Position numbers and translations under genes: made by a program. Shown in pieces: positions 1 through 8,125 of a stretch of 41,758 bases of DNA. The DNA comes from Glycomyces sp. YM15. GTDB taxonomy: Bacteria; Actinomycetota; Actinomycetes; Mycobacteriales; Micromonosporaceae. The notes under the pieces are model-generated. The model saw only the letters and a list, made by a program, of their open reading frames with translations, was not told the origin of the DNA and did no database searches. Within the stretch, counting starts at the first letter, position 1, and each line of letters opens with the position of its first letter. The DNA is taken from NCBI RefSeq assembly GCF_016918015.1, contig NZ_JAERMK010000003.1, positions 267,261-309,018 of the forward strand. Direction: 5' to 3'.

Positions 1-42
1 CCCCGGCCGCTGTCGGCCCTCCGCGCCGTGCGGGTTATGCTG

Positions 43-67
43 CCCCCCACCCCCCCCCCCCCACCCC
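43..67. repeat. poly-C tract
   Basis: The stretch reads as six C, an A, thirteen C, an A and four C. It lies 26 bases beyond the stop codon of the Ddl-like gene, in non-coding DNA. Such a run is prone to slippage during replication and to sequencing error. Positions 1-92 otherwise show no gene that can be supported. Confidence 0.8.
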
Positions 68-92
68 TCAGGTCGTCGTTGAGCGCGGAATC

Positions 93-1058
93 CTATGAGC
101 GGGCGAGGGCCCGGCGAACCATGGTCGCCAGCGTCTCGCCGAAGTCGAGGCCCGCCGCCTCGATCGCCATGGGCAGCAAGGAGGTCTCGGTCGTCCCGGG
201 GGCGACGTTCGCCTCCAGCACCTGGATGCCGCCGGCGTCGTCGACGATCATGTCGATGCGGGACATGTCGCCGAGGCCGAGCGTCCGGTGGACCTGGACC
301 GCCAGTTCGGCCACGCGGGCCGCGACCGGCTCGCTCATGGCCGCCGGGACGGTCCAGCGCGTCGCGCCCGGGTTGTACCGGGCCGCGTAGTCGTAGTCGC
401 CGTGCAGCGGAGCGATCTCCACCGGCGGCAGCGCCGTCGGGCCGTCGCCGAGGTCGACCACGCCGACCGCGATGTCCCGGCCCTCGATGAAGGTCTCGAT
501 GAGCGCCTCGTCGCTGTACGAGAAGCAGCCCATCATCGCCGACGGGAAGTCGTCCTCCTTGTGCACCGCGTGGACGCCGAGACCCGAGCCGCCCGAGTTG
601 GGCTTGACGACGAGCGGCAGACCCATCTTCGCGGCGATCCGGTCGAGGAGCTTGCGGGCCCCGAAGTCCGAGAACGCCTGGCGTGGCATCACGGTCCAGT
701 CCGGCGTGGGAATCCCGGCCGTGCGGAGCAGGTCCTTGGCCGTGATCTTGTTCCATGCGCGGCGCGCGCCGACCGAGCCGGTGCCCACGATCGGGATGTC
801 GGAGAGCTCCAGCACCGCCTGCAGCGAGCCGTCCTCGCCGGGAGAGCCGTGCACGAGCGGCAGCACGACGTCGGGCGGGAACTCCTGGAGCGCGGGCAGC
901 AGCTCGCCGTCCAGGTCCCGGACATCGCAGACCATGCCCTGGCGCTGCAGGGCGTCGGCGGCCCGGCGGCCGGACTTCAACGAGACCTCGTGCTCGTAGG
1001 ACATGCCTCCGGCGAGGATGAGCACCCGGATGTCCGAGGCTGCGGCGCCCGCCTTCAC
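93..1058 (-). CDS. D-alanine--D-alanine ligase-family ATP-grasp protein
   Basis: A 321-residue protein with the Ddl fold. The N-terminal domain carries the LAGGMSYEHEVSLKSG motif (about residues 15-30), matching the Ddl N-terminal signature that handles the first D-alanine. The ATP-grasp core follows: VVKPNSGGSGLGV near 150-165, ALIETFIEGRDIAVGV near 185-200, and RIDMIVDD...VLEANVAPGTTETSL near 268-292, holding the Mg-binding Glu and Asn. Ddl enzymes usually have an N-x-x-PG-x-T-x-x-S segment; here it reads NVAPGTTETS, so the class is right but D-Ala-D-Ala specificity is inferred. A second ddl elsewhere is likely in an actinomycete. The start overlaps the stop of the upstream aminotransferase by 4 bases (ATGA), so the two are probably co-transcribed and translationally coupled. 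Confidence 0.8.
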   Translation of the reverse strand: MKAGAAASDIRVLILAGGMSYEHEVSLKSGRRAADALQRQGMVCDVRDLDGELLPALQEFPPDVVLPLVHGSPGEDGSLQAVLELSDIPIVGTGSVGARRAWNKITAKDLLRTAGIPTPDWTVMPRQAFSDFGARKLLDRIAAKMGLPLVVKPNSGGSGLGVHAVHKEDDFPSAMMGCFSYSDEALIETFIEGRDIAVGVVDLGDGPTALPPVEIAPLHGDYDYAARYNPGATRWTVPAAMSEPVAARVAELAVQVHRTLGLGDMSRIDMIVDDAGGIQVLEANVAPGTTETSLLPMAIEAAGLDFGETLATMVRRALARS

Positions 1059-2302
1059 GCTGCGCCTCCGGCGAAGGTGTCGCGCAGGTCGATGTCACCG
1101 GCGACCACGCCCGCCAGGCGGCGCACGCCTTCGCGGATGGTCTCGGAGGTCTGGGTCGAGAAGTTCAAGCGCATCTCCCTGCGGCCATTGCCGTCAGCGT
1201 AGAAACCGGTGCCCGGGACGTACGCCACGCGCTCTTGGAGCGCGCGCGGCAGCATCGCCTTCGAGTCGAGCCCTTCGGGCAGCGTGGCCCAGATGAACAG
1301 GCCGCCGCCCGGCATCGTCCACGTCATGCCCTCGGGCATGTAGTCGCCGAGCGCGCCGAGCAGCGCGTCGCGCCGGTCCCGGTAGAGCGTGTTGAAGACC
1401 TTCACCTGCTGGCGCCACTCCATCTCGGTGAGGAAGCGGAGCGTGGCCTCCTGGGTGAGCCCGGAGGGGCACAGGATCGAGGCCTCGATCGCCAGCAGCA
1501 GCTTGTCGCGCACCGCGGGCGGCGCGAGGACCCAGCCGAGGCGCAGCCCCGCGGCGAAGATCTTGGAGACCGTGCCGAGGTAGATGACGCCGCGTTCGGC
1601 GCGGGCGCGCAGCGGCGCGGGCGGGGCGCCGTCGAAGTTGATCATCGAGTACGGGTCGTCCTCGATGATGAGGAGACCGTGCCGTTCGGCGATCGCCAGG
1701 ATCTCCTCGCGGCGCCCCTCGGTGAGGGTGACGCCGGCCGGGTTCTGGTACGTCGGGATCGTGTACAGGAACTTCGCTTGGCGCCCTTCGCGTTCCAGCG
1801 CGGCGAGGCCCTCTTCGAGCCCGGCGGGGATGAGCCCGTCGTCGTCCATCGGCAGATGCCGGACGTCGGCCTGCGCGGCCTGGAAGGCCCCGAGCGCGCC
1901 GACGTAGGTCGGGCCCTCGGCGAGCACGATGTCGCCGGGGTCGAGGAAGGTGCGGGCGAGCAGGTCGAGGCCCTGCTGCGCGCCGGTGGTCAGGACGAGG
2001 TCGTCCGCTGAGGCGCGGATGCCCGAGAGCTCCAGGACCCCGCACAGCGCCTCGCGGAGCGCGACGCTGCCCTGGCCGGGGCAGTAGCCGAGCGCTTCGG
2101 CGCCGACCTGGGCGAGGAGGCGGGTGAACATCTCGCCGAGCTCGTCCATGGGGAGCGCGGCGGTGTACGGGTTCCCTCCGGCGAGGGAGACGACCTCGGG
2201 GCGTGATGCGACCGAGAACAGTGCGCGGATCTCCGACTGTGCCATCCCGTGAACCCGGGATGCGTAGCGACCGGTGTAATCGTCGAGTGTTGTACCGGAC
2301 AC
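1055..2302 (-). CDS. PLP-dependent aminotransferase, class I/II (2-aminoadipate / MocR-like without HTH)
   Basis: A 415-residue fold-type I aminotransferase. Visible landmarks are SLAGGNPYTAALPMDEL near residue 38, TTGAQQGLDLLARTF near 105, the substrate/cofactor segment YTIPTYQNPAGVTL near 180, IIEDDPYSM near 215 with the PLP-pyridine Asp, and the Schiff-base lysine in GTVSKIFAAGLRLGW near 245. It resembles the LysN / 2-aminoadipate transaminase group and the catalytic half of MocR regulators, but no winged-helix domain precedes it. The GTG start is supported by AGGAGG seven bases upstream. The next gene on the strand, a Ddl-like ligase, overlaps it by 4 bases. In related actinobacteria this pair sits between the parAB region and trxA; the substrate cannot be read from sequence. 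Confidence 0.85.
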   Translation of the reverse strand: MSGTTLDDYTGRYASRVHGMAQSEIRALFSVASRPEVVSLAGGNPYTAALPMDELGEMFTRLLAQVGAEALGYCPGQGSVALREALCGVLELSGIRASADDLVLTTGAQQGLDLLARTFLDPGDIVLAEGPTYVGALGAFQAAQADVRHLPMDDDGLIPAGLEEGLAALEREGRQAKFLYTIPTYQNPAGVTLTEGRREEILAIAERHGLLIIEDDPYSMINFDGAPPAPLRARAERGVIYLGTVSKIFAAGLRLGWVLAPPAVRDKLLLAIEASILCPSGLTQEATLRFLTEMEWRQQVKVFNTLYRDRRDALLGALGDYMPEGMTWTMPGGGLFIWATLPEGLDSKAMLPRALQERVAYVPGTGFYADGNGRREMRLNFSTQTSETIREGVRRLAGVVAGDIDLRDTFAGGAA

Positions 2303-2626
2303 GCGGAGACCTCCTCTGATGGTCCTCGTCGCCCGCGATCCGTGGTCGCGGGTCGGTGCGGCGGTGTCGTTCGGCCCTTCGCCCGGAAGCTCGGGTCGTG
2401 TACGGCGCCGCTCGCGCGGGATCTCGTATGGACACGTCCGGCCGCGGCACGCGGTTGACCCGCGAGGGCCGAAACGGTGTTCCGACCAGCGTACGCGCTG
2501 AGGCGTCGCCGCCGCTCGAAAGATTCGCGGCGCGTGACGTGCGATCGGACAACTCTACTGGCACCAGGAGCGAAGGCCCCGCGTGTTTTCCGTCATGTGG
2601 ACTGCGGCTCGACGTAGTCTGGACGG
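2303..2626. other. intergenic region between divergent aminotransferase and GNAT genes
   Basis: This 324-base gap holds the aminotransferase ribosome-binding site (AGGAGG on the minus strand near 2312) and the GNAT -10 box at 2615-2620. No supported ORF, RNA gene or strong inverted repeat was seen in the middle part. Confidence 0.6.
2615..2620 (+). promoter_or_regulatory. -10 box TAGTCT of a leaderless GNAT promoter
   Basis: TAGTCT matches TANNNT and ends six bases before the GTG at 2627, so transcription should begin at or next to the start codon. No good -35 hexamer is visible. The geometry is repeated at six other genes in this window. Confidence 0.55.
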
Positions 2627-3328
2627 GTGCATCGGCGCATGGTCAACCTCACACTCGACTCCTTGGAAGACCTTCCGGGGCGTTGCCGGGCCTGCGTGTT
2701 CTGGGAGCTCTCACCCCTGTGCGCGGAGGCCGCCCGCGATGTGGGCGAGCCCGCCCTCGAGAAGGAGGCGTGGCTGTCGCACACGCTGCTCGAATGGGGC
2801 GGGTGCGGCCGGATCGCCTATGAGGGCGAGGAAGTCGCCGGATACGTCACGTACGCGTCCCCGAAGTTCGTGCCGCGTTCCATGGAATTCCCGTCCGGCC
2901 CGGTCTCGCCGGATGCGGCACTCTTGATGACCGCCTACGTGAACCCGACCTACGCGGGCACGGGCCTGGGCCGCCAGCTGGTGCAGACCGTCGCGGCCGA
3001 CGTGGCGCGGCGGGGGATCTACGCGATCGAGACGTTCGGCGACGCCCGCGGCGAAGCGCGCGCGTGCCTGGTCCCGGCCGACTTCTACCGCTCGGTGGGC
3101 TTCAAGACGGTGCGCCAGGACCCGCGCTATCCGCGGCTGCGCCTGGAGCTGCGCTCGGCGCTCGACCGGAGCGTCGAGGCGGAGGAGTCGTCGGTGTTCA
3201 CCGACTCGGTGGAGTGGTTCAAACTCGACGACTTCGAACTGGAGCAGTTCCTCGGCGAGCCGACCACGGGCGGTCACTCCCGGATCGACCGCCCCGGCAC
3301 GCAGCGCGGCGGCGAACGCTTCGACTGA
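2627..3328 (+). CDS. GNAT-family N-acetyltransferase
   Basis: A 233-residue protein. The N-terminus has a CRACVFWEL stretch followed by a GNAT core: strands around EVAGYVTYASP (near residue 68) and LLMTAYVNPTYAGTGLGRQL (near 98-118), the latter containing the acetyl-CoA pyrophosphate loop in the form AGTGLG. The segment FYRSVGFKTVRQDPRYPRL near 150 is the usual GNAT beta-6 region. A protein of this type with the Cys-rich opening is commonly found beside trxA in actinobacteria, but its acceptor is unknown. The start is the GTG at 2627, supported by the -10 box six bases upstream; an ATG four codons in (2639) is the alternative. It converges with trxA across a shared terminator. Confidence 0.8.
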   Translation: MHRRMVNLTLDSLEDLPGRCRACVFWELSPLCAEAARDVGEPALEKEAWLSHTLLEWGGCGRIAYEGEEVAGYVTYASPKFVPRSMEFPSGPVSPDAALLMTAYVNPTYAGTGLGRQLVQTVAADVARRGIYAIETFGDARGEARACLVPADFYRSVGFKTVRQDPRYPRLRLELRSALDRSVEAEESSVFTDSVEWFKLDDFELEQFLGEPTTGGHSRIDRPGTQRGGERFD

Positions 3329-3346
3329 TCCCGAGTCCTTGACACG

Positions 3347-3383
3347 GCGATGGGCGCGACGCCAGCGGCGTCGCGCCCATCGC
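3347..3383. terminator. bidirectional terminator between GNAT gene and trxA
   Basis: A perfect 17-bp stem with a 3-base AGC loop: arms 3347-3363 and 3367-3383. It lies between the convergent stop codons of the GNAT gene (3328) and trxA (3393). There is no U-tract, as is common in high-GC actinobacteria. Confidence 0.85.
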
Positions 3384-3392
3384 GCTACCGGG

Positions 3393-3710
3393 CTACTGGC
3401 CCAGGAACTTGCGGATGGCGGCCTTGGGCTGGGCGCCGATGAGCTGCTGGGCAGGCTTGCCGTCCTTGAACAGGATCATCGTGGGGACGCTCATGACCTG
3501 GTACTCGCGGGTGATCTCCGGGTTCGCGTCCGTGTCGAGCTTGCGGATCACGAAGTCGTCGGTCTCCGCGGCCAGCTCCTCGAGCACCGGGGCGACCTTC
3601 TTGCAAGGCCCGCACCATTCGGCCCAGAAGTCGACGAGCACCGGCTTGTCGGACTCCAGCACCTCGGCCTGGAATTCGGCCTGGCCGTTGACTGCTTTGA
3701 TGGCGCCCAT
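3393..3710 (-). CDS. trxA: thioredoxin
   Basis: A 105-residue thioredoxin that reduces protein disulfides in the cytoplasm, itself recycled by the adjacent TrxB. The active site is WAEWCGPCKK (about residues 29-38) and the cis-proline is in MSVPTMILF near 74. Length matches the family. Two in-frame ATGs exist, at 3716 and 3710. The AGGAGG on the minus strand (3717-3722) directly abuts the upstream ATG but lies six bases before the ATG at 3710, so the shorter form beginning MGAIKAVN is preferred. It follows trxB by 35 bases and shares its promoter. The cwlM gene that often follows trxA in actinobacteria is not here. Confidence 0.95.
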   Translation of the reverse strand: MGAIKAVNGQAEFQAEVLESDKPVLVDFWAEWCGPCKKVAPVLEELAAETDDFVIRKLDTDANPEITREYQVMSVPTMILFKDGKPAQQLIGAQPKAAIRKFLGQ

Positions 3711-3745
3711 GGGCATCCTCCTGTGTGTCGATGAGAGCGGGTGGG

Positions 3746-4696
3746 TCAGCTGATCTGCGCGGTGCGGTCTTCGAGTGCGGCGATGTAGCGCTCGGCGTCG
3801 AGCGCGGCCGTGCAGCCGGTGCCGGCGGCGGTGACCGCCTGCTGGTAGGTGTGGTCGACGAGGTCGCCCGCGGCGAACACCCCTTCGAGGTTCGTGCGGG
3901 TCGAGGGCGCGGCCACCTTCACGTAGCCGGACTCGTCGAGCTCCACCTGGCCCTTGAACAGCTCCGAGCGCGGGTCGTGGCCGATCGCGATGAACAGGCC
4001 CGTCGCCGGCAGCTCGCGCTCCTCGCCCGTGACCGTGTCGACGAGCTCGACGCTCGAGACCTTGCCGTCGGTGCCCTTGATCTCCTTGACCGCGGAGTTC
4101 CAGGCGACCTCGATCTTGGGGTTCGCCAGGGCGCGCTCGGCCATGACCTTGGAGGCGCGGAACTCGTCGCGGCGGTGAATGACGGTGACCTTGGAGGCGA
4201 ACTTGGTGAGGAACGTCGCCTCCTCCATCGCCGTGTCGCCGCCGCCGACCACCGCGATGTGCTGGTCGCGGAAGAAGAAGCCGTCGCAGGTGGCGCAGGC
4301 GGAGACGCCGCGTCCCATGAGCTCGCTCTCGCCGGGCACGTTGAGCGGGCGGAACGCCGAGCCGGTCGCGAGGATCACGGTCTTGGCCTGGTACTCGCGG
4401 TCCTCGACCCAGACCTTCTTGATCGGGCCGGTGAGGTCGACGCGGGTGACATCGTCGGAGACGAGTTCGGCGCCGAAGCGCTCGGCCTGCTTGCGCCACT
4501 GGTCCATGAGCTCGGGGCCCATGATGCCCTCGGGGAAGCCGGGGTAGTTCTCGACTTCGGTGGTCTGCATGAGTGCGCCGCCGAACTGGAAGCCCTCGAA
4601 CACGAGCGGGCGCAGATCGGCGCGGGCGGTGTACAGCGCGGCGGTGTAGCCGGCGGGGCCCGAGCCGATGATGATGACGTCGCGGATTTCGCTCAC
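3746..4696 (-). CDS. trxB: thioredoxin-disulfide reductase
   Basis: A 316-residue NADPH-dependent flavoprotein that reduces thioredoxin. The FAD Rossmann motif is [19 protein letters not shown] near residue 9. The redox-active pair is in [13 protein letters not shown] (CxxC, near 132-144). The NADPH motif [12 protein letters not shown] and [10 protein letters not shown] follow at about 150-185. The C-terminal FAD-contact stretch [23 protein letters not shown] matches the family when read in parts. The gene is first in a trxB-trxA operon and is preceded by a promoter of the SigR type at 4756-4782. Confidence 0.97.
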   Translation of the reverse strand: MSEIRDVIIIGSGPAGYTAALYTARADLRPLVFEGFQFGGALMQTTEVENYPGFPEGIMGPELMDQWRKQAERFGAELVSDDVTRVDLTGPIKKVWVEDREYQAKTVILATGSAFRPLNVPGESELMGRGVSACATCDGFFFRDQHIAVVGGGDTAMEEATFLTKFASKVTVIHRRDEFRASKVMAERALANPKIEVAWNSAVKEIKGTDGKVSSVELVDTVTGEERELPATGLFIAIGHDPRSELFKGQVELDESGYVKVAAPSTRTNLEGVFAAGDLVDHTYQQAVTAAGTGCTAALDAERYIAALEDRTAQIS

Positions 4697-4755
4697 CGGG
4701 TTCGCTCCTGAGATGGTTCGGCGCTCCAGGGACGGCTCCCTGAACTGACTGCTTC

Positions 4756-4782
4756 AACGTCATCTTATTGACCCGAAATTCC
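4756..4782 (-). promoter_or_regulatory. SigR-like promoter of trxBA
   Basis: On the minus strand GGAAT (4778-4782) and GTT (4756-4758) are 19 bases apart. GGAAT-N18/19-GTT is the recognised consensus of the thiol-oxidative-stress sigma factor SigR/SigH in actinobacteria, whose best-known target is trxBA. The start codon lies about 60 bases downstream. That a SigR homologue acts here is inference; the gene for it is not in the window. Confidence 0.75.
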
Positions 4783-4877
4783 GCCCCCGGGCGCTGTGGC
4801 GGGCTTGTGACAGGTGAATATCCCGATCGTGGGGAACCTCACCCGTCCGCCGGCCGCGAACGGGCCGCGCCGCGGCC

Positions 4878-5675
4878 TCAGGGCTGCTCGGCGAGCGGCT
4901 CGATGACGCCCTCGGCGCACGCGGGGGAGAGGGCCACGGCGATGTCGCCGTCCTCGCCGACCATGAGCGCCATGATCGCCGGCTGCGAGTCGAAGCGGGC
5001 GAAGTCGACCGCGACGAGCAGGCCTTGGTACCGCTCCGCGATGGCCTCTTCGCAGTTCCGCCAGAAGTCGCCGCCCGCGGCCAGGTCGGCCAGTTCGGGC
5101 GGGACCTCGCCGGAGGTGCCGCCCGCGCCGAGCTCGCGCAGGACCGCGACGAGATCGGTGCCCTCGCCGTAGTCGCTGCCGGTGGCGAAGGTCTCGATCC
5201 CCGCGAGGCCGTCGGCACCCGCCTCGTCCTCGGCGGATTCGTTCTGCGCCTCTTCGGACTCCTCGGAGCCGGGCTCGCCGGGCGCCGCCTCCTGGTCGCC
5301 TCCGCGGTCGGTATGGTCCTCCGCGAAGATCTCGGAAGAGGTCGCGGCGCCGTCCTGCGACCCTCCCGAGGTCAGCTGGATCGCGGTGGCGACGCCACCG
5401 ACGGTGACCAGCACGGCCGCCGCGGCACTGGCGATCGCGTACCGGACCCGCTTGGGCCGCAGGCGCTCAGCGAACCGTTCGGCCCAGGTCTCGACAGCGC
5501 CCTTTCCAAACCGGCCGCGCTCGCCCGCGTGCAGCGTGTCCGCCGGGGGAAGGGCGCCCAAGACGCGGTCGAGCCGGTCCCCGACCTGGTCGGGAAGGTC
5601 GCCGTAGCCGCTGGAAGCCCGCCGCAGCATGCGGCTGACCTCGGCCTCGGCGTCATCCGGGCGGTGCGGGCTCAT
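4878..5675 (-). CDS. membrane-anchored anti-sigma factor candidate (RsmA-like position)
   Basis: A 265-residue protein encoded directly after the ECF sigma gene with a 4-base overlap. Residues 1-75 form a charged cytoplasmic part, one membrane helix lies at about 78-98 (YAIASAAAAVLVTVGGVATA), then a long acidic Ser/Glu/Ala linker and an extracytoplasmic C-terminal domain (about 155-265) with cysteines near residues 208 and 255. The usual zinc anti-sigma HxxxCxxC motif is absent. The place in the operon matches rsmA, between sigM and trxB in mycobacteria, so it probably controls the sigma factor. The assignment rests on context and topology, not on a recognised domain. Confidence 0.6.
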   Translation of the reverse strand: MSPHRPDDAEAEVSRMLRRASSGYGDLPDQVGDRLDRVLGALPPADTLHAGERGRFGKGAVETWAERFAERLRPKRVRYAIASAAAAVLVTVGGVATAIQLTSGGSQDGAATSSEIFAEDHTDRGGDQEAAPGEPGSEESEEAQNESAEDEAGADGLAGIETFATGSDYGEGTDLVAVLRELGAGGTSGEVPPELADLAAGGDFWRNCEEAIAERYQGLLVAVDFARFDSQPAIMALMVGEDGDIAVALSPACAEGVIEPLAEQP

Positions 5676-6466
5676 CGGTTCCCCTCCCCTCTGCCGTTGC
5701 CGTCCTCGAGCGTGCCGGTCTGGTACGTCGCTCCTGGTTCGACGCCCGGCTGCCGCGGCGGGTTCCCCGCCTCGGCACCCCCGGCGCCTCCCCGCGACGT
5801 GTCACCGCCCACGCCGCCCAGGGCATGGTGCCCGGCGGCCGGATCGGGGAAAGCGCGGCCCTGCAAGGCGGGGTCGAACTCGGGCAGGCGCGCCGCCAGG
5901 CGCTTGCGCGCCCGCGAAGCCCGCGACTTCACCGTGCCGGGACGCACCTTGAGGATCGCGGCGACCTCCTCGACCGGGTAGCCGAGCATGTCGACGTAGA
6001 CGAGCACCGCCCGCTGGTCGAACGGCAGCTCCGCGAGCGCCCGGTGCACGCTCAACCGGAGCGCGGCCTGCTGCGGATCCGAGGCCGCGTCCACGGTGGG
6101 GAGCGACAGGCCGTCGTCGTCGGCCAGCGGCACGGTCGGCCGCCGCCCCGAAGCGCGGATGCGGTCGAGGCAGGCGTTCACGACGATGCGGTGCAGCCAG
6201 GTGGTCACCGCGGAGCCGCCGCGGAAGTTCCCGGCACCCTGGTAGGCCTTGATCATCGCGTCCTGCACCGCCTCGGCGGCGTCCTCCGGGTCGCCGATCG
6301 TGCGCACCGCCACGGCCCACAACCGCCCGCGGTGGCGGCGGAACAGCTCGCCGAAGGCCTCCCGCTCGCCGCCCACATGGCGGCGCAGCAGCTCGGCGTC
6401 GGTCGCACCGTCCAACTCGGGACCCGGTCCGACCGGGCCCCGGCCGTGCGGGAGAGGGGCGGGCAT
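5672..6466 (-). CDS. sigM: ECF RNA polymerase sigma factor, SigM-type
   Basis: A 264-residue ECF sigma factor. Region 2 spans about residues 22-90 (ELLRRHVGGEREAF, AAEAVQDAMIKAYQ, TWLHRIVVNACLDRIR) and region 4 about 127-180 (ALAELPFDQRAVLVYVDMLG, VKSRASRARKRLAARL). The family usually ends soon after region 4; here about 70 Gly/Pro/Ala-rich residues follow. The start is the ATG at 6466: GAGG stands six bases before it and it comes 11 bases after the stop of the upstream pseudokinase gene. A longer ORF upstream would intrude into that gene. Order murJ, pseudokinase, sigma, anti-sigma, trxBA matches the mycobacterial sigM locus. Confidence 0.85.
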   Translation of the reverse strand: MPAPLPHGRGPVGPGPELDGATDAELLRRHVGGEREAFGELFRRHRGRLWAVAVRTIGDPEDAAEAVQDAMIKAYQGAGNFRGGSAVTTWLHRIVVNACLDRIRASGRRPTVPLADDDGLSLPTVDAASDPQQAALRLSVHRALAELPFDQRAVLVYVDMLGYPVEEVAAILKVRPGTVKSRASRARKRLAARLPEFDPALQGRAFPDPAAGHHALGGVGGDTSRGGAGGAEAGNPPRQPGVEPGATYQTGTLEDGNGRGEGNR

Positions 6467-6477
6467 GCGTGTCCTCG

Positions 6478-7989
6478 CTACCGGGCGAAGACGTTGATGT
6501 CGCTGATGGTGAGCTTGTAGCCGTCGGAGACCGCCGGCAGCTCGGTCACCCACACGACGATGTAGCGGACCGTCTCACCGCCGGCCTTCAGCTCGATGTT
6601 GGTGTCCGCGTCCGGGACCTGGTCGGCCAGGACGGAGAAGCCGTCCACGATCGCCTGGTCGCCCTCGCTGGAGTCCCCGGGGTCCTCGGCGCCGCCGAGC
6701 AGACCCACCGTGGCACCGGCGCTGGTCATCTGGACCCGCACGGACGCGACCTCCTTGGCCTCGCCGAGGTCGATGAGGATGCCCATGCCCGGCTTGAGGT
6801 TGCCGAAGTTCGCGTCGCCGCGGTACGTGTTGGTGGTCCAGCCGGTGGAGGCGTTGTCGTCGATGACGTTCTCGACGCCCTCGCTCTGGTTGCGGTCTCC
6901 GGTCGGCGGGTCGACCACGCGGATCGAGTCGGCGGTGAGCGCCACCTCGGTCGGCGCGGCGGTGTCGGTGGTCTCGCCTTCGGCGCCAGAGGTCGTGTCG
7001 GTTCCGGTGTCCTCGCCGGTGACCTGGTCCTCGGCCCCGGCGGGGTCTTCGCCGCCGCCGAAGACGACGGCGCTGGTGACCACGCCCGCGAAGATGACCG
7101 CGGCGACGACCGCGGCGACCACCGCGAGGCGCTTCATCCCGGCGGGCGGCGCGTCGGCCGCGGCGCCTCCGCCACGGCGGCCCAAGGTGATCGCACCGAG
7201 GACGCTCGTGGGCGCCGCGATCGCGGCGGTCGGTTCGACCCCGCCGGTCTCGGCGAGGCGGCGCAGGTCGACCGCGAGTTCGGCCGCGGAAGGCGGCGTC
7301 TGCGAGTGGTCGAGCAGGTCGGCGGTGAGCTTGGCGAGGGAGGCGGGGAGGCCGGGGACGACCTTGTCCGCGTCGAGGACGCGACCCCACTCGTCGGTGG
7401 CGGCGTCGGCGAGGCCGGTGTTCTCGGCGGGCACGACGCGCGGCCACGTGCTGGTCAGGCAGGCGTAGAGGGTCGCGCCGAGCGCGCGGACGTCCTCGAT
7501 CTGGGTGTTGCCGGGCTCGTTGCGGGGCTCGGTGACCATGACCCGGTCGTCCTCGGAGAGGAGGATCGTGCCCGGGTGCAGGTCGGCGTGCGTGACGCCG
7601 CCTTCGTGGAGGGCGGCGACCGCGTCGGCGACGGAGGCGACCAGCTCGAGCGCGTGCGCGCTCTCGAGCTGCTGCCTCTCCAGCACGCCGCGCAGGGAGG
7701 AGCCGTTGACCCATTCGCGCACGACGTACGCGAAGCGTCCTTCGTCGACGGCGTCGTACACGTCGACCATCGAGTCGACGTGCGCGCGGGAGGCGGCGAC
7801 GGCGGCGGTCATGGTGGGGGCGGCGTCCTCGCCGCCAGGGGAGCGGAGCACGACCGCTACGGAGCGGTGCAGCAGGACGTCGACGCCCCGCCACAGCTGG
7901 CGGTAGCCGTTCGCGCCCCCGACGTGCTCTTCGAGGCGGTACCGCTCGGCGAGCAGGTCGCCCACGGACGGCACTTCGGCGGTGGTCAT
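6478..7989 (-). CDS. membrane pseudokinase with extracytoplasmic discoidin-like domain (MurJ partner)
   Basis: A 503-residue protein. Residues about 10-265 have a Ser/Thr kinase fold, but key residues are lost: the beta-3 lysine position reads VAVVL, the HRD motif is HAD in THADLHPGTILL, and DFG is replaced by TEP. It should bind but not transfer phosphate. A membrane helix at about 286-308 is followed by an acidic linker and a C-terminal beta-sandwich (about 365-503) resembling F5/8 discoidin-type domains (NVIDDNASTGWTTNTY). In M. tuberculosis the same modules are fused to MviN/MurJ in Rv3910, where the phosphorylated pseudokinase recruits FhaA. Here they form a separate gene 136 bases after murJ. 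It precedes sigM by 11 bases. Confidence 0.8.
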   Translation of the reverse strand: MTTAEVPSVGDLLAERYRLEEHVGGANGYRQLWRGVDVLLHRSVAVVLRSPGGEDAAPTMTAAVAASRAHVDSMVDVYDAVDEGRFAYVVREWVNGSSLRGVLERQQLESAHALELVASVADAVAALHEGGVTHADLHPGTILLSEDDRVMVTEPRNEPGNTQIEDVRALGATLYACLTSTWPRVVPAENTGLADAATDEWGRVLDADKVVPGLPASLAKLTADLLDHSQTPPSAAELAVDLRRLAETGGVEPTAAIAAPTSVLGAITLGRRGGGAAADAPPAGMKRLAVVAAVVAAVIFAGVVTSAVVFGGGEDPAGAEDQVTGEDTGTDTTSGAEGETTDTAAPTEVALTADSIRVVDPPTGDRNQSEGVENVIDDNASTGWTTNTYRGDANFGNLKPGMGILIDLGEAKEVASVRVQMTSAGATVGLLGGAEDPGDSSEGDQAIVDGFSVLADQVPDADTNIELKAGGETVRYIVVWVTELPAVSDGYKLTISDINVFAR

Positions 7990-8125
7990 GATGCGGGGTC
8001 CTCCCCTCTCAACGCGACCCCGCGAGGGGGTCCCGGCCGGGGCCTTCGTGGGCCGGTTCGGTCATGGTGCGATCCAAGTGGCTCTGCGGGATCCGGCCAG
8101 AGTGCACGTATGGATCGTACTTGCC

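Noticed and set aside
1..66. Possible fourth copy of the intergenic repeat
   Set aside because: Only the C-rich run resembles the GTGGGTGGGGG part on the opposite strand; the GACAA/TTGTC landmarks are missing.
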